Assembly (NCBI RefSeq): GCF_016592155.1
Contig: NZ_AP024237.1
Location: forward strand, 2,852,001-2,916,000
DNA: 64,000 nt
DNA from: Mycobacterium heckeshornense
GTDB taxonomy: Bacteria; Actinomycetota; Actinomycetes; Mycobacteriales; Mycobacteriaceae
Direction of reading: 5' to 3'
This document shows positions 36,659-46,157 of this stretch, in pieces. Position 1 is the stretch's first letter; each line of letters starts with the position of its first letter. The notes below the pieces were generated by a model. That model was not told the origin of the DNA. It worked only from the letters and a program-made list of their open reading frames with translations, and did no database searches. The position numbers and the translations under genes were made by a program.

Positions 36659-37705
36659 GTGTTCATGCCGTGCCTGGTCCGTCACCATCGTGGGGCGGAG
36701 TTGGCCGCGATCACCCTGGGGCATCCGCTGCTGGATGACTACCTGGCCTTCGTTGCGGCACGGGCCCGAACGAACACTTGGCTGGCGGTGGCCTCGGATT
36801 TGAAGATCTTCTTCGGTGTGGTTGCCAAGGAACCGACCCAGGTGAGCGCCGCAGATGTGTTCGCGTTCTTGGCGTTTCAACGCACTGCCCGTTTGGGTGA
36901 GCGGGTGGTGCGGTTGGAGGACGGCGAGCCGGGCCTGGCGGCGCGCACGATCGCCCGCCGGTTGTCCAGTGTGCGTGGCCTGTATGCCTACCTCGCGGCC
37001 CGCGGTGACACCGGCGTAAGCCGCAACCCGGTGCCGACCAGCCTGGCCGCCCGCCGCCCCGGTGCTCGGCGCGGGAAGGGCGGGATGGCGTTGATCCGCA
37101 CCCCGCGCACGCTGCCCCGGGTGCTGGCGCCAAGCGAGGTCGACGCGCTGCGGGCGGCGCTGCGCACCCACCGCGACCGGGCCATGGTCGAGGCGATGCT
37201 GCTGGGTGGACTGCGACGCTGCGAGGTGCTGGGCCTGCGCCTCGACGACGTCAACGCCGGCGAGCGGCGGGTGTTCGTGGCCGAAGGCAAGGGCGGTCGG
37301 CAGCGGATGGTGCCGGTATCGGCGCGGTTCTTCGCATCGCTGGGGGACTATCTGGATCAGGAGCGGCCGCGGACGTCGACCGATCGGGTGTTCGTGGTGT
37401 TGAAGGGGCCCCGGCGTGGCGAGCCGTTGTCGGCCGCCGGTCTGGACGAGATCCTCGACGGTGCGCGCGCTCGCGCCGGGCTGACCCAGGCGACGTGCCA
37501 TCAGCTGCGGCACACCTGTTTCACCCGGCTGCGGGAGGCGGGGATGGCACTGGAGGCGATCCAAGCCCAGGCCGGCCACGCCTCGATCGACTCCACCCGC
37601 ATCTACCTGCACCTGGCCAACGACTGGTTGGAACGGGAGTACCTGCGGGCCGCCGAAGCGATCGAGGCGCAGGTCGTCGCCTCCGGTGAGGCGGCCGAGG
37701 CATGA
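36659..37705 (+). CDS. T2 TnpA, tyrosine recombinase (348 residues), copy 1
   Basis: Start at the GTG at 36659, five bases after GGCAGGAGG; the frame is open to 36578 but that would begin outside T2. N-terminal core-binding domain: LLDDYLAFVAARARTNTWLA, LSSVRGLYAYLAARGD. Catalytic domain: MLLGGLRRCEVLGLRL (Arg), VAEGKGGRQRMVPV (Lys), CHQLRHTCFTRL (H-x-x-R), AGHASIDSTRIYLHLAN (late His and Tyr). All catalytic residues are present. The stop overlaps the tnpB start as ATGA, so both recombinases are made together, as in Tn554-like elements. Confidence 0.9.
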   Translation: MFMPCLVRHHRGAELAAITLGHPLLDDYLAFVAARARTNTWLAVASDLKIFFGVVAKEPTQVSAADVFAFLAFQRTARLGERVVRLEDGEPGLAARTIARRLSSVRGLYAYLAARGDTGVSRNPVPTSLAARRPGARRGKGGMALIRTPRTLPRVLAPSEVDALRAALRTHRDRAMVEAMLLGGLRRCEVLGLRLDDVNAGERRVFVAEGKGGRQRMVPVSARFFASLGDYLDQERPRTSTDRVFVVLKGPRRGEPLSAAGLDEILDGARARAGLTQATCHQLRHTCFTRLREAGMALEAIQAQAGHASIDSTRIYLHLANDWLEREYLRAAEAIEAQVVASGEAAEA

Positions 37706-39528
37706 ACCGCTCACCAGCACATCGCCCCGACATCGAAGAGCTCGTCGAGGCGTATCGGGCCGACCTGGTTGCGGCCGGGATGTTCGCCGGACATCCGGTG
37801 ACCTCGGTGGCCCGCACGTTCTTCACCCGCGTGGGTGTGGCGGGCTGGTCTGCGTTGCCGCTGGCAACCCAGTGCGCTTTGCCGCTGAAGGATCGACGGG
37901 TGGTTGGTTGGCTGATCGTGACGGGACGGCTGCGGCCCAGCCCGGACTATCTCGTGGCGTGCCGGCCCTACCTCGGCGAAGTCGCCGCCCATCATCACCG
38001 CGGGTTCCACCAACGGTTCGTCGCGACCTCCACCGAGCTCGGGTTTGATCCCATCGTGACCCGCCTGCAGTGGTCGGCGCTGGCCAAGGTGGCCGCGCTG
38101 GCCGGGCTGACTCCCGAGCAGCTGACCCAGCCGGTGATCGATGAGCAGCGAAAAGCGTTGAGTGCCGCGATAACTCGTCACCGACCCGGCAGCCACGGCG
38201 CCAAAGCACTGAGCGCGGCGCTGTTCGGTGCGCAGACCACCCTGTTCCACCTCGGCGTCCTCGACAGCGCGCCCCGCAAGACCAGCCCAAACCGCTCGGC
38301 TGAGCGGGCCGCCCAGTGGGCGGCGGTTCCGCCGCGGCTGGCGGCCACCCTGACCGGTTACATCGCCCAGACGCGGCTGTCGCTGCGGGCCTCGACGATG
38401 GTGCGTGTCGAGGGCGTGCTGCGGGAGTTCGCCGGCTGGCTGGCCGCGAACGCCCCCGAGGTGGTCTGTGTTGCTGACCTGCGTCGGGCACACATCGAGG
38501 CCTACAAGCTGCACCTGGCCACCCGTCCTTCGGCGCGCGGCGGCCGGTTGTCCAAGATCAGTCTCGCCGAACATCTCGGCACCCTGCGCACCTGCTTCGA
38601 CCGGCTCACCGAATGGGACGGCGACGATATTCCCGCCCGCGTGCTCGTGTTCGCCGGCGACCTGCCGATCCGCGACGAGCCGCTGCCCCGCTTCCTCGAC
38701 GACGCCGCGTTCACCAAGCTGCTGCAGGCCGCGCGCGCCGCCGACGACCCGTTTGTCCGGCTGTGCGTGGAGTTCCTGGCCCGCACCGGCCTGCGTAAGG
38801 GCGAATTCCTCGATCTCACAGTCGATTCCGTGGTGCAGATCGGGGCCGCGTACTGGTTGCACGTGCCGCTCGGGAAACTGCGCAACGACCGGTACATTCC
38901 GTTGCATCCCCAACTCAAGGATCTCCTCGACGAATGGCTCGCCGCCCGACCCGTCAGCCTGCGCAGCCGCTACCTGTTCGTTGAGTACGGCCAACGCATC
39001 GGGGAGGGCCGCGTCGATCGGGCCGTCGCTGAAACCGCGAAAGTGGCTGGCATCGGCCGTGTTTCGCCCCATCGTCTCAGACATACCTTGGCAACCCAGG
39101 CGATCAACCGCGGTATGTCGCTGGAAGCGCTGGCCGCGCTGTTGGGTCACCGATCTATGCGGATGACGCTCGTTTACGCTCGAATCGCCGATCGCACCGT
39201 CGCCGACGAATACTTCACCGTCAGCGAAAAGGTCGAGGCCCTCTACGATCAGCCGCGCGCACTTCCCGCCGACGCCGAAGGCGCCGAAATGCGAAAGCTC
39301 CGCGCCGAGATGCACCGTCGGATGCTCGGTAACGGCTACTGCGCCCGACCCGTCGGCCTGGACTGCCACTTCGAATCCATCTGCGAATCCTGCACCTTCT
39401 TTCAGACCACCATCGCCTTCCGGCCCACTCTGCAGGCACAACGCGACGACGCTGCCGAGAAAGGACAGCTCGGCCGCCAGAAAGTGTTCGACGGACTGCT
39501 CGCCCGACTCGATCAAACCGCCTCCTGA
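37702..39528 (+). CDS. T2 TnpB, tyrosine recombinase with C-terminal Cys cluster (608 residues), copy 1
   Basis: Residues 1-190 are an extended N-terminal region found in TnpB-type proteins, then a core-binding domain (TGYIAQTRLSLRASTMVRVE) and the catalytic domain: FLARTGLRKGEFLDLTVD (Arg), LGKLRNDRYIPLHP (Lys), PHRLRHTLATQA (H-x-x-R), ALLGHRSMRMTLVYARI (His 483, Tyr 492). After it come four cysteines at about 547, 555, 561 and 564 (CARPVGLDCHFESICESC), a probable zinc site, and a helical tail. It should act with TnpA at the transposon ends. The minus strand of this gene is open throughout; that reading is an artefact. Confidence 0.9.
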   Translation: MNRSPAHRPDIEELVEAYRADLVAAGMFAGHPVTSVARTFFTRVGVAGWSALPLATQCALPLKDRRVVGWLIVTGRLRPSPDYLVACRPYLGEVAAHHHRGFHQRFVATSTELGFDPIVTRLQWSALAKVAALAGLTPEQLTQPVIDEQRKALSAAITRHRPGSHGAKALSAALFGAQTTLFHLGVLDSAPRKTSPNRSAERAAQWAAVPPRLAATLTGYIAQTRLSLRASTMVRVEGVLREFAGWLAANAPEVVCVADLRRAHIEAYKLHLATRPSARGGRLSKISLAEHLGTLRTCFDRLTEWDGDDIPARVLVFAGDLPIRDEPLPRFLDDAAFTKLLQAARAADDPFVRLCVEFLARTGLRKGEFLDLTVDSVVQIGAAYWLHVPLGKLRNDRYIPLHPQLKDLLDEWLAARPVSLRSRYLFVEYGQRIGEGRVDRAVAETAKVAGIGRVSPHRLRHTLATQAINRGMSLEALAALLGHRSMRMTLVYARIADRTVADEYFTVSEKVEALYDQPRALPADAEGAEMRKLRAEMHRRMLGNGYCARPVGLDCHFESICESCTFFQTTIAFRPTLQAQRDDAAEKGQLGRQKVFDGLLARLDQTAS

Positions 39529-39558
39529 CAAGACGCACTTGACAAGATCACCCGCATA

Positions 39559-41001
39559 ATGTCCGAGCAGCGCTGCGATCGCATCCAGGCTCATGCCCCG
39601 ATTCACCGCCTGGGTGGCTAGCGTGTGTCGCAGTTGATGCGCGGTGACGTTGCCGATGCCGGCCGCGCCCGCGACGCGGCGCAACGCCGAAGTGACGCGG
39701 TGATGGCTAATCGGCCGTCTGTGTTCGATCAGAAGGTGATTGGTGCGCAACCCATTGGGTCTATGGTTGGCGATCCAGTCATCAAGGAGTTCTTTGAGCT
39801 GTGGGTGCAGCGGGATGTAGCGGTCGTTGTGCAACTTGCCGATCGGGATGCGCAGCCAGTAGGCGGATCCGATCTGCACGACGGCGTCGACGGTGAGGGC
39901 CAGCAGCTCGCTGCGGCGTATCCCGGTGCGGGCAAGCAATTCAACGATCAGCCGAGACAGCGGATCGGCCTCGCTGCGGGTAGCGCGCAGCAACTTGGCT
40001 GCTGCGGCGTCGTCGAGGAACCGCGGCAGCGGCTTGTCGATGATGGGCAGGTCGCCGGGGAACATCAGTGCCCTGGTCGGCGCGTCCGGGTAGCCCCACT
40101 CGGCGATCCGGGTGAGAAAGCAGTGCAGGTTGATCAGCGTGTTCTTGATGCTGACCCGGTTGAGCGGCTTGCCGGTGGATGGCCTGGCGTGCGTGCACAG
40201 CCACGCCTTGAATGCCTCGATGTGTTCGCGCCGGAGATCAGCGCAGCCGGTGACGTCGGGGTGGGTGTCGGCCAGCCAGATTCCGAATCGGCGCAGGTCC
40301 AGGTCTATGTGTCGGACGGTGCTCGGTCGCAGACTCAGCGCGACTTGTGCGAGGTATCGCTGCGCGGTCTCGACGAACTTTATTGGCGCCGTGTCCCATC
40401 CGGTGTCCGAGGATTGGTGTTGCACCGCCGGTGGGCGCAGCGTAGAAATCTGGCCGGCGTGGAAGAGCGTCAGCCGCAAGCGGTGAAAAACCGCGGCCAC
40501 GTTCTTGCCCGCGGTGGGCTTGCCGCGGCGGGCATACGCGGTGAGCATCGCCACACGGGCGGCGTCGAAATGCTCGTCGGTGATCGCGCGCGGTGACACA
40601 CCGGTGATGGCAGTAACCTTCGCCAGGATGTTCCACTGCGCCGCGGTGTCCCTGGCCGAAACGCCGATGCGAGAACAGGCTTCGTTGAACCAGTGGTAAT
40701 CGGCGGGGCAAAACGACCGTGCCGGCAGGCCCGGCCGCAGGTCGGTGCGGCTGAGCAGCTCGGCGTCCACAGTGATGCGGCCAGTGACCATCAGCCAGGA
40801 CGTGAACGAACGCGCCTTGACCACAACGTCGAGCCGCTGCTCGGCGGTGAGCCCATCCCATCCGCCAGCCCGCCGGATCTTGCCCTCGCAGGTGTATGCC
40901 GATCGGGTCGTTGACCGGCCCGTCTTGTGCCCTGAGGCCCGCATCGCGGCCAGATAGTCCTCGACGAGCCAGGAGTCGTCTACCACCACCGACGCGGGCA
41001 T
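39559..41001 (-). pseudogene. T1 TnpB, N-terminal part
   Basis: Starts at the ATG that overlaps the tnpA stop (TGATG at 41001). 481 codons homologous to T2 TnpB: FLDDAAAAKLLRATRSEADP, LARTGIRRSELLALTVD (Arg), IGKLHNDRYIPLHP (Lys), AHQLRHTLATQAVN (H-x-x-R), IAALLGH, then T2 begins. The catalytic Tyr and the Cys cluster are on the far side of T2 (36200-36585). Confidence 0.9.
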
Positions 41002-42014
41002 CAGGGTGCCTGCATCGCTTGCGCATCGATCGCCTCGACCGCTCGCCGGTATTCGTCGGCGAGCCAACCGTTGGCCAAGTGCAAGTAAATGCGGGTCGAT
41101 TCCAGCGAGCGATGCCCGGCCTGGGCCTGGATCGCCTCCAACGCCATCCCGGCCTCACGCAGCCGGGTAAAACAGGTGTGCCGCAGTTGATGACAGGTCA
41201 GGTGCTCAATGCCGGCTCGACGCCGAGCACCAGCGATGATCTCATCGAGCCCGGCCGCGCTGAGCGGCCGACCCCGACGTTGGCCCTTGAGCACCACGAA
41301 CACGTGATCGGTTGACGCGGTATGCGGCCGCTCCAGCTCCAGGTAACTGGCCAAAGTGGTGAAAAAGCGCGGTGACACCGGCACGATGCGCTGGTGACCG
41401 CCCTTGCCGTCGGCGATGAACAACCGCTTCTCACCGGGACGCACGTCACCCAGCCGCAGCCCGAGCACCTCGCACCGACGCAGCCCACCCAGCAGCATCG
41501 CCTGTACCATCGCCCGGTCCCGGTGGGTGCGCAGCGCCCTCATCAAGGCGTCGGCCTGATCGGGGTCGATCACCCGCGGCACAGTGCGCGGGGTGCGAAT
41601 CAACGGCACGCCACGCACCGCCCGACTCGGAGTCCGCGTCGACAATCCCTGCGGCACTGGGTTTCTAGAAACAACGCCACGAACGATCAGATACTCGAAC
41701 AGCCCGGCGACCGAGGCCAGCCGCCGCTTGATCGTGCGCGCCGACAGTCCAGCCTCACCGTCGTCAATCCGCACCACTTCCGCGCCACGCCTCGGCTGGC
41801 GCTGGGCAGCGATGAATGACAACACGTCGGCATCGGTGACCTCCTCTGGCGCCTTGGCGACCTCAGTGAAGAACACCTTCAGATCGAACGCGGCAGCCAG
41901 CACCGTGTTCGGGCGCGCCCGGGCTGCGACCATCCCCAAATAGTCGTCGACCAGCTCATGCCCCAGCCGAAGAACGCCACCGCCAACTGGGTGAACCAGG
42001 CAAGGCACGAACAC
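41001..42014 (-). CDS. T1 TnpA, tyrosine recombinase (337 residues)
   Basis: Start at the GTG at 42014, placed as in T2 (GGGAGG five bases upstream). Marks: LVDDYLGMVAARARPNTVLA, IKRRLASVAGLFEYLIVRGV, MLLGGLRRCEVLGLRLGDV (Arg), IADGKGGHQRIVPV (Lys), CHQLRHTCFTRLREAGMALE (H-x-x-R), AGHRSLESTRIYLHLAN (Tyr). It is complete, although its partner TnpB is split. It is clearly homologous to but distinct from T2 TnpA. Confidence 0.9.
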   Translation of the reverse strand: MFVPCLVHPVGGGVLRLGHELVDDYLGMVAARARPNTVLAAAFDLKVFFTEVAKAPEEVTDADVLSFIAAQRQPRRGAEVVRIDDGEAGLSARTIKRRLASVAGLFEYLIVRGVVSRNPVPQGLSTRTPSRAVRGVPLIRTPRTVPRVIDPDQADALMRALRTHRDRAMVQAMLLGGLRRCEVLGLRLGDVRPGEKRLFIADGKGGHQRIVPVSPRFFTTLASYLELERPHTASTDHVFVVLKGQRRGRPLSAAGLDEIIAGARRRAGIEHLTCHQLRHTCFTRLREAGMALEAIQAQAGHRSLESTRIYLHLANGWLADEYRRAVEAIDAQAMQAP

Positions 42015-42086
42015 GACAACCTCCCGCCCACAGCATCCGCGCCCGCCCCGCGGGACAGCAGCAGACACGCCGAAAATCACCCGCAT

Positions 42087-42948
42087 ATCCAAACCAGTGG
42101 ACCCAGTCGGCGGTGAGGTGCTCGACATCGTGCACCGAGCGCAGCGGCCCGGTTGGGAACGGTGAGTCTTTCCGGATCGCTTCGGTCTTATAGAGACCAA
42201 TTATTGTCTCCGCCAACGCATTATCGTAGGCGTCTCCGACCGTTCCAATCGACGGCTTCATGCCGGCGAGCATGATCGTCTCCCCGCAGTGCACCGACGT
42301 GTACTGCGACCCGGCATCAGAGTGGTGAATCGTCGACCCCGCCAGCGGGTGGCCTTCACGGGCCCGCAGCGCTGCGGCCTGACGGAGCGCCGATTCGACG
42401 AACCACGAGTGCTTGGTCGTTGAGCACGCCCAGCCGAGGATCCGCCCGGCGTAGGCATCGACGACGAACGCGGTGTAGACGAACACCCCGGTGACCAGGC
42501 GAACGTAGGTGAAATCGGCGACCAGAAGCCGGTTGGGGGCATCGACGGCGAAGGTGCGATCCACCAGGTCCGGTGCCCGCTGCGCGGCGAGATCGGCCAC
42601 GGTAGTGCGGACCTTCTTGACCCGCCGCACCCCCTGCCAGCCGTTGGCCCGCATGAGACGCTCCACGGTGCATTTGGCCACCGGAATGCCCCGTCGTTGC
42701 AGGTGAGCCCACATCTTGGCCGCACCGTAGAGTGACTCGGGCTTGCGGCGACCATCAGCATCGGGGGTGTAGTAGCCGGCCAGGATCTCAGCGACCGTCA
42801 TGTCCCACAAGACCCGTTTCGATGGTGGGCGAGCCTGCCAGGCGTAGAAGGTTCTCGGGGCGATCTTGCAGCCACGCTCGCTCAGCACGCGGCAGATCGG
42901 AGCGACCCCGAACCGAGCACGATGCTCGGCGATGAATTCACAAATCAA
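42087..42948 (-). pseudogene. IS3-II orfB, main part (DDE transposase), cut by T1
   Basis: MICEFIAEHRARFGVAPICR at the N-terminus, then LLVADFTYVRLVTGVFVYTA (first D), IHHSDAGSQYTSVHCGE (second D), DAYDNALAETIIGLYKTEAI (E), ending LTADWVHWF at the T1 boundary. It overlaps orfA by one codon in another frame, as usual for IS3 elements that use programmed frameshifting to make OrfAB. All three catalytic residues are intact; only the last 36 codons are displaced (36064-36170). Confidence 0.88.
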
Positions 42949-43256
42949 CGGTGTCGCGGGTCGCTCTCCCGCGCGAAGAAACTTGTTGCCGCCTTCAGGA
43001 TTTCGATAGTCTGCTCAAGCTCACGGTTCTTCTTACGCAGCTCGCGCAACTCCCGGCTCTCCGCCGTCGATACCCCAGCAGCCTGGCCGTCGTCGATCTC
43101 GGCCTGGCGCACCCACTTGCGCAGGGTCTCCGCGCTCATCCCCAACCGGGCCGAGATGGCCCGCATCGCCGCCCACTCGGTGTCGTACTCGTCGCGATGC
43201 TCCCGGACCAGCCGGACCGCCCTGGCCTTCATGTCCTGGTCGTACCTCGTTGCCAT
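42945..43256 (-). CDS. IS3-II OrfA (HTH protein)
   Basis: 103 residues: MATRYDQDMKARAVRLVREH, SARLGMSAETLRKWVRQAEI (helix-turn-helix), then the leucine-zipper-like segment ELRELRKKNRELEQTIEILK and FFARESDP. It is the DNA-binding subunit for the element ends and overlaps orfB. The copy at 56714-57019 lacks two residues (KARAVR against KAVR). Confidence 0.88.
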   Translation of the reverse strand: MATRYDQDMKARAVRLVREHRDEYDTEWAAMRAISARLGMSAETLRKWVRQAEIDDGQAAGVSTAESRELRELRKKNRELEQTIEILKAATSFFARESDPRHR

Positions 43257-43306
43257 CGTGCCATCCTTCCCTCAAAAGAAGGTGTGCACGAAACCCGGGA
43301 TGGTCC

Positions 43307-43796
43307 AATGCGATATCCACCGGCCCGTTGACCGTGGGTCACCGAGCCCGTCACGATTTCTGTGCAAGTCTGAGGTGACTTGACAACGAGTTGTATTCTA
43401 ACACAACGGAATCCGTCCAGGGAACAGTTTCGCCAGGGTGTTAAGCGCCACAGTCCAGTTGTAGGTTCCCGTCCCCGAATAGCCTCCTCTGTGGCTGGAG
43501 ATGTTGCACAACCCCAAGTACAGCAACTTGATCGCAGAGTCCTTGTCCGGGAAATGTTCCCCGGTTCTTGGTAATTTTGCGTAGCTGGAAATTGATGGAC
43601 TCGATCGCGTTTGTCGTGTACACGATCTTGCGTAGTTCCACCGGGTAATCCAAGAAGGCAATGAACTCTGGCCAGGCGCCCCGCCACACGTCGATCGCGC
43701 CGGGGTATTGCGCACCGAAATCGCGGTCAAACTCTTTGAGCGCGAGCTCAGCGGCATCTACGGTGGGCGCCGAATAGATGGCCCGCATCGACGAGG
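43307..43796 (-). pseudogene. IS256-B scraps: 37 bases of the N-terminal region, then a frameshifted C-terminal part
   Basis: Positions 43307-43343 match the IS256-B N-terminal codons for NGPVDI. From about 43344 the IS256-B right end follows with the C-terminal coding part to 43796 (SSMRAIYSAP... to GRIPLC at 43398). Within it, near 43560, TTCCCCGG replaces TCCGCGG and shifts the frame. At 43797 it is cut by the left end of IS256-A2. The direct join of N-terminal and terminal sequences shows a deletion. Confidence 0.75.
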
Positions 43797-43841
43797 ACTT
43801 GTACAAAGAACGGTGTAACTGCTGAGAAGTAGGAGGCACCT

Positions 43842-44690
43842 GTGACTGATGTGGTTAGTAATCAAGATAGTCCTGTGGACCTGGATGCGGCGCCGCCGGC
43901 GCAGCCGCTGTTGAGTGAGGCCAGCAACGATGAGTTGGTGCGGCTGTTGGCCGAGCGGGCCCGCGCGCAGGGCCTGAAGCTGGCCGGTGAAGGTGGCCTG
44001 CTGTCCCATTTGACCAAGCGCGTGGTCGAGTCGGCGCTGGAGGGCGAGCTCGACGATCACCTGGGCTACGGCAAGCACGATCCGGTCGGGCGCGGCAGCG
44101 GCAATTCCCGCAATGGCAGCCGGGCCAAAACGGTGGTGACCGAGGCGGGTCCGGTGGATATCGAAGTGCCGCGGGATCGGGCCGGCTCGTTTGAGCCGCA
44201 GATCGTCAAGAAGCGCCAGCGGCGGCTGAGCGGCGTGGAGGATCTGGTGATTTCATTGAGCGCCAAGGGTTTAACGCACGGTGAGATCAGCGCGCACCTG
44301 GCCGAGGTGTATGGGGCGGCTGTGTCCAAACAGACCATCTCCACGATCACCGACCGGGTGCTCGAAGGCATGGCCGAGTGGCAAAGCCGCCCCTTGGATC
44401 CGGTGTATCCGGTGATCTTCATCGATGCGGTCAACGTCAAGATTCGTGATGGCAATGTCGCCGACCGGCCAATCTATCTGGCGCTGGCCGTCACCGTCGA
44501 GGGCACCCGCGACATCCTCGGATTATGGGCCGGTGAGCACGGCGACGGGGAGGGGGCGAAGTTTTGGGTGCGGGTGCTCTCGGAGATCAAAAACCGTGGC
44601 ACACAGGATGTCTGCATGGTGGTGTGCGATGGGCTCAAGGGCCTGCCGGACGCGATCGAAACCGTCTGGCCGCAGGCGATCACCCAGACG
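43842..44690 (+). pseudogene. IS256-A2 transposase, N-terminal part
   Basis: GTG start preceded by AGGAGG. 283 codons: ELDDHLGYGKHDPVGRGSGN, VPRDRAGSFEPQIVKKRQRR, VIFIDAVNVKIRDGNVADRP (first D), VCDGLKGLPDAIETVWPQAI (second D), ending TQT. The continuation CVVHLLRN is at 46243. It is close to but distinct from IS256-A at 18330-19165. Confidence 0.9.
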
Positions 44691-44735
44691 TCATCTATTA
44701 ACAATGGATCGGCCGGGATGGTCTCGGCGTTCACC

Positions 44736-44890
44736 TGCACCACCACGGGCAGGGCCCACGCAAACGCGTCACCTTCGAGGTCCACATGCAGACCTGTCCG
44801 CCCGTGGTGGCTGCGGGGCGTGGACCGGCCAGCGAGAGCAGCGCCACCGCTGTGGGCGGTGAGTGCCGAGATGAGGTTCCGGGCAGGCCT
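44736..44890 (+). ncRNA. Predicted bridge RNA of IS110 copy 3 (reference copy)
   Basis: Two guide loops can be drawn by eye. Loop 1 has an outer stem CCACCACGGGC (44740-44750) with GCCCGTGGTGG (44800-44810) and an inner hairpin ACCT-TCG-AGGT. Its left strand contains CCACGC (44756-44761), complementary to the right half-target GCGTGG; its right strand contains CAGACCT (44789-44795), identical to the left half-target plus core. Loop 2 has an inner hairpin CAGCG-CCAC-CGCTG. Its left strand CAGCGAGAG (44830-44838) is close to the element's right end CAGCGGGAG, and its right strand AGATGAG (44869-44875) is complementary to core plus left end, CTCATCT. This is the layout of the target-binding and donor-binding loops known for IS110-family bridge RNAs (IS621). 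The exact RNA ends are unknown. Confidence 0.62.
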
Positions 44891-44936
44891 CGCGATCGCA
44901 GGGTGAACCTTTCACATTGAAAGGGATCCAAGTGCA

Positions 44937-46157
44937 ATGAATCAGAGTACTCTGCAACGGCCGAACAGCTTCTGGTGTGGGATCGACTGGGGCGGGCGCT
45001 TCCATCACCTGTGTGTGCTGGATGGCACCGGCCAGCAGCTGCTCAGTCGCAAGGTCGCTCACACCGTCGATGGTCTGGCCGTCCTGGTCGGGTTGATTGC
45101 TTCGTTCACCGGTGCGGTCCGGATCGCGATCGAGCGGGCCGAAGGGCTACTGGTCGAATATCTCCAGCACCACTGCGATGCCGAAATTTATTGCGTGTCA
45201 CCGAAAATCTCGGCGCGAGCACGCGAACGCTATCGGATGGCGGCCGCCAAGTCCGACGAATTCGATGCCTATGTGTTGGCCGATACGTTGCGTCACCAGT
45301 ATGCCCAGTGGCGGCCGTTGGCCGTTCCGTCGCCGCTTCTAGCGGAGCTGACCGCAGTGAGCCGCGATCGTCAACGCATCCTGGATATGCAGGTGGACAC
45401 CGAGAATCGACTGCGGTCAATCTTGGATGCCTATCATCCGTGCCCGTTGCACCTGTTTTCTGCACTGGACCGGGACATCACCCTGTCCTTCATCCGCAGC
45501 TATCCCACTCCCGTGCAGGCGGGCCGGATCACCGCTGCGCGGATGGGCGCGTTCACGTCCCGGCACGGCTACAGTGGCCGGCACAAACCCGAGACACTTG
45601 TCGCCCGGATGCAGCCGCATCTGCTATCGGCGAGCGACGGCACCGTTGCTGGCAAAGCGTTGGCGGCCAAAGCATTCACCGAACAACTGGCTCTACTCAA
45701 CACCCATTTGCGAGCCCATGACAAACGACTGGGCGAACTGCTTGAGGCGCACCCGGACACCCCGATCTTCACCAGTTTCCCCGGCATCGGACCGGTCACC
45801 GCCGCCGTGTTGATCTCCGAAATGGGTGAGGAGCGCAGTCGTTTTCCTTCGGCGCCGTCATTGTTGGCAGAGACCGGCTTGGCTCCGGTCACCAAGGTGT
45901 CCGGGCGCACACGTCAGGTTCGCTTCCGCTACGCCGCCAACCGGCGGATGCGGCACGCCATCGACTGGTGGATGTTCGTCGCCGTCCGTGAAGACCTCTG
46001 GTCGGCCGACATCTACCAACACGCCCGCGCCGCCGGCCAACCACACCATCGTGCCCTGCGTGGCCTGGGCGCCCGCTGGTGTCGCATCTTGTGGCGCTGC
46101 TGGCACGACCACAACCCCTACGACCCGGCCATCCACCACCGCGCCACCGCCGCCTAA
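44937..46157 (+). CDS. IS110-family transposase (DEDD recombinase), copy 3
   Basis: An intact 406-residue protein, same domains and catalytic residues as copy 1 (D17, E66, D107, D110; S322). It differs at the SGRTRQ and AGQPHH positions, like copy 2. GAAAGGGATCC lies just before the ATG as a ribosome site. Being uninterrupted and next to an intact guide RNA region, it could be active. Confidence 0.93.
   Translation: MNQSTLQRPNSFWCGIDWGGRFHHLCVLDGTGQQLLSRKVAHTVDGLAVLVGLIASFTGAVRIAIERAEGLLVEYLQHHCDAEIYCVSPKISARARERYRMAAAKSDEFDAYVLADTLRHQYAQWRPLAVPSPLLAELTAVSRDRQRILDMQVDTENRLRSILDAYHPCPLHLFSALDRDITLSFIRSYPTPVQAGRITAARMGAFTSRHGYSGRHKPETLVARMQPHLLSASDGTVAGKALAAKAFTEQLALLNTHLRAHDKRLGELLEAHPDTPIFTSFPGIGPVTAAVLISEMGEERSRFPSAPSLLAETGLAPVTKVSGRTRQVRFRYAANRRMRHAIDWWMFVAVREDLWSADIYQHARAAGQPHHRALRGLGARWCRILWRCWHDHNPYDPAIHHRATAA

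Larger units (their letters stand above)
36586..39558 (+). mobile_element. T2, copy 1: TnpA/TnpB tyrosine recombinase transposon (2,973 bases)
   Basis: The left end TATACGGGTGATC and right end GATCACCCGCATA are inverted repeats like those of T1. T2 lies antiparallel inside T1 tnpB. A second copy of identical length is at 49121-52093, with one base difference seen (GAGAAAGGA against GAAAAAGGA near 39463). In both copies the right flank is a tyrosine recombinase gene ending at the LLGH codons (GCTGCTCGG(A/C)CA). Confidence 0.87.
36171..42086 (-). mobile_element. T1: TnpA/TnpB tyrosine recombinase transposon, split by T2
   Basis: The ends are TATGCGGGTGAT at both sides in inverted orientation (36171 rightward; 42086 on the minus strand), the longer repeat including GTCAAGT near the tnpB end. 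It contains tnpA (41001-42014) and tnpB (41001-39559 plus 36585-36200). It is inserted in IS3-II orfB. Confidence 0.8.
36035..43306 (-). mobile_element. IS3-II, carrying nested transposons T1 and T2
   Basis: The ends are TGGACCATCCCGGGTTTCG (minus strand from 43306) and, as reverse complement, TGAATCGCCCTGGGTTTTG (36035), both followed by GTGCACACC. orfA and orfB are present. orfB is split at 42087/36170 by T1, which is itself split by T2. The flanks differ: IS256-A2 at 36034 and a scrap of IS256-B at 43307, so the locus was rearranged after insertion. Confidence 0.78.

Noticed and set aside
36200..37720. A 506-codon open reading on the minus strand (repeated at 48735-50255).
   Set aside because: Only the last 127 codons (T1 TnpB tail) are real; the rest is antisense to T2 tnpA.
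37711..41067. A 1,118-codon open reading on the minus strand, and its counterpart at 50246-53326.
   Set aside because: The first part is real T1 (or T3) TnpB, but after the LLGH codons it runs antisense through T2 tnpB and shows no protein pattern. High GC with codon-position bias removes stops from this antisense frame.
44736..44743. TGCACCAC in the IS110 leader as the right-target guide (complement of GTGGTGCA).
   Set aside because: It overlaps the stem-forming CCACCACGGGC segment; CCACGC inside the internal loop is the better placed guide adjoining the core.
44692..44906. In-frame continuation of IS256-A2 into the IS110 leader (also in the other two copies).
   Set aside because: It is a chance open frame through the non-coding leader; the same peptide follows unrelated upstream frames in all three loci.
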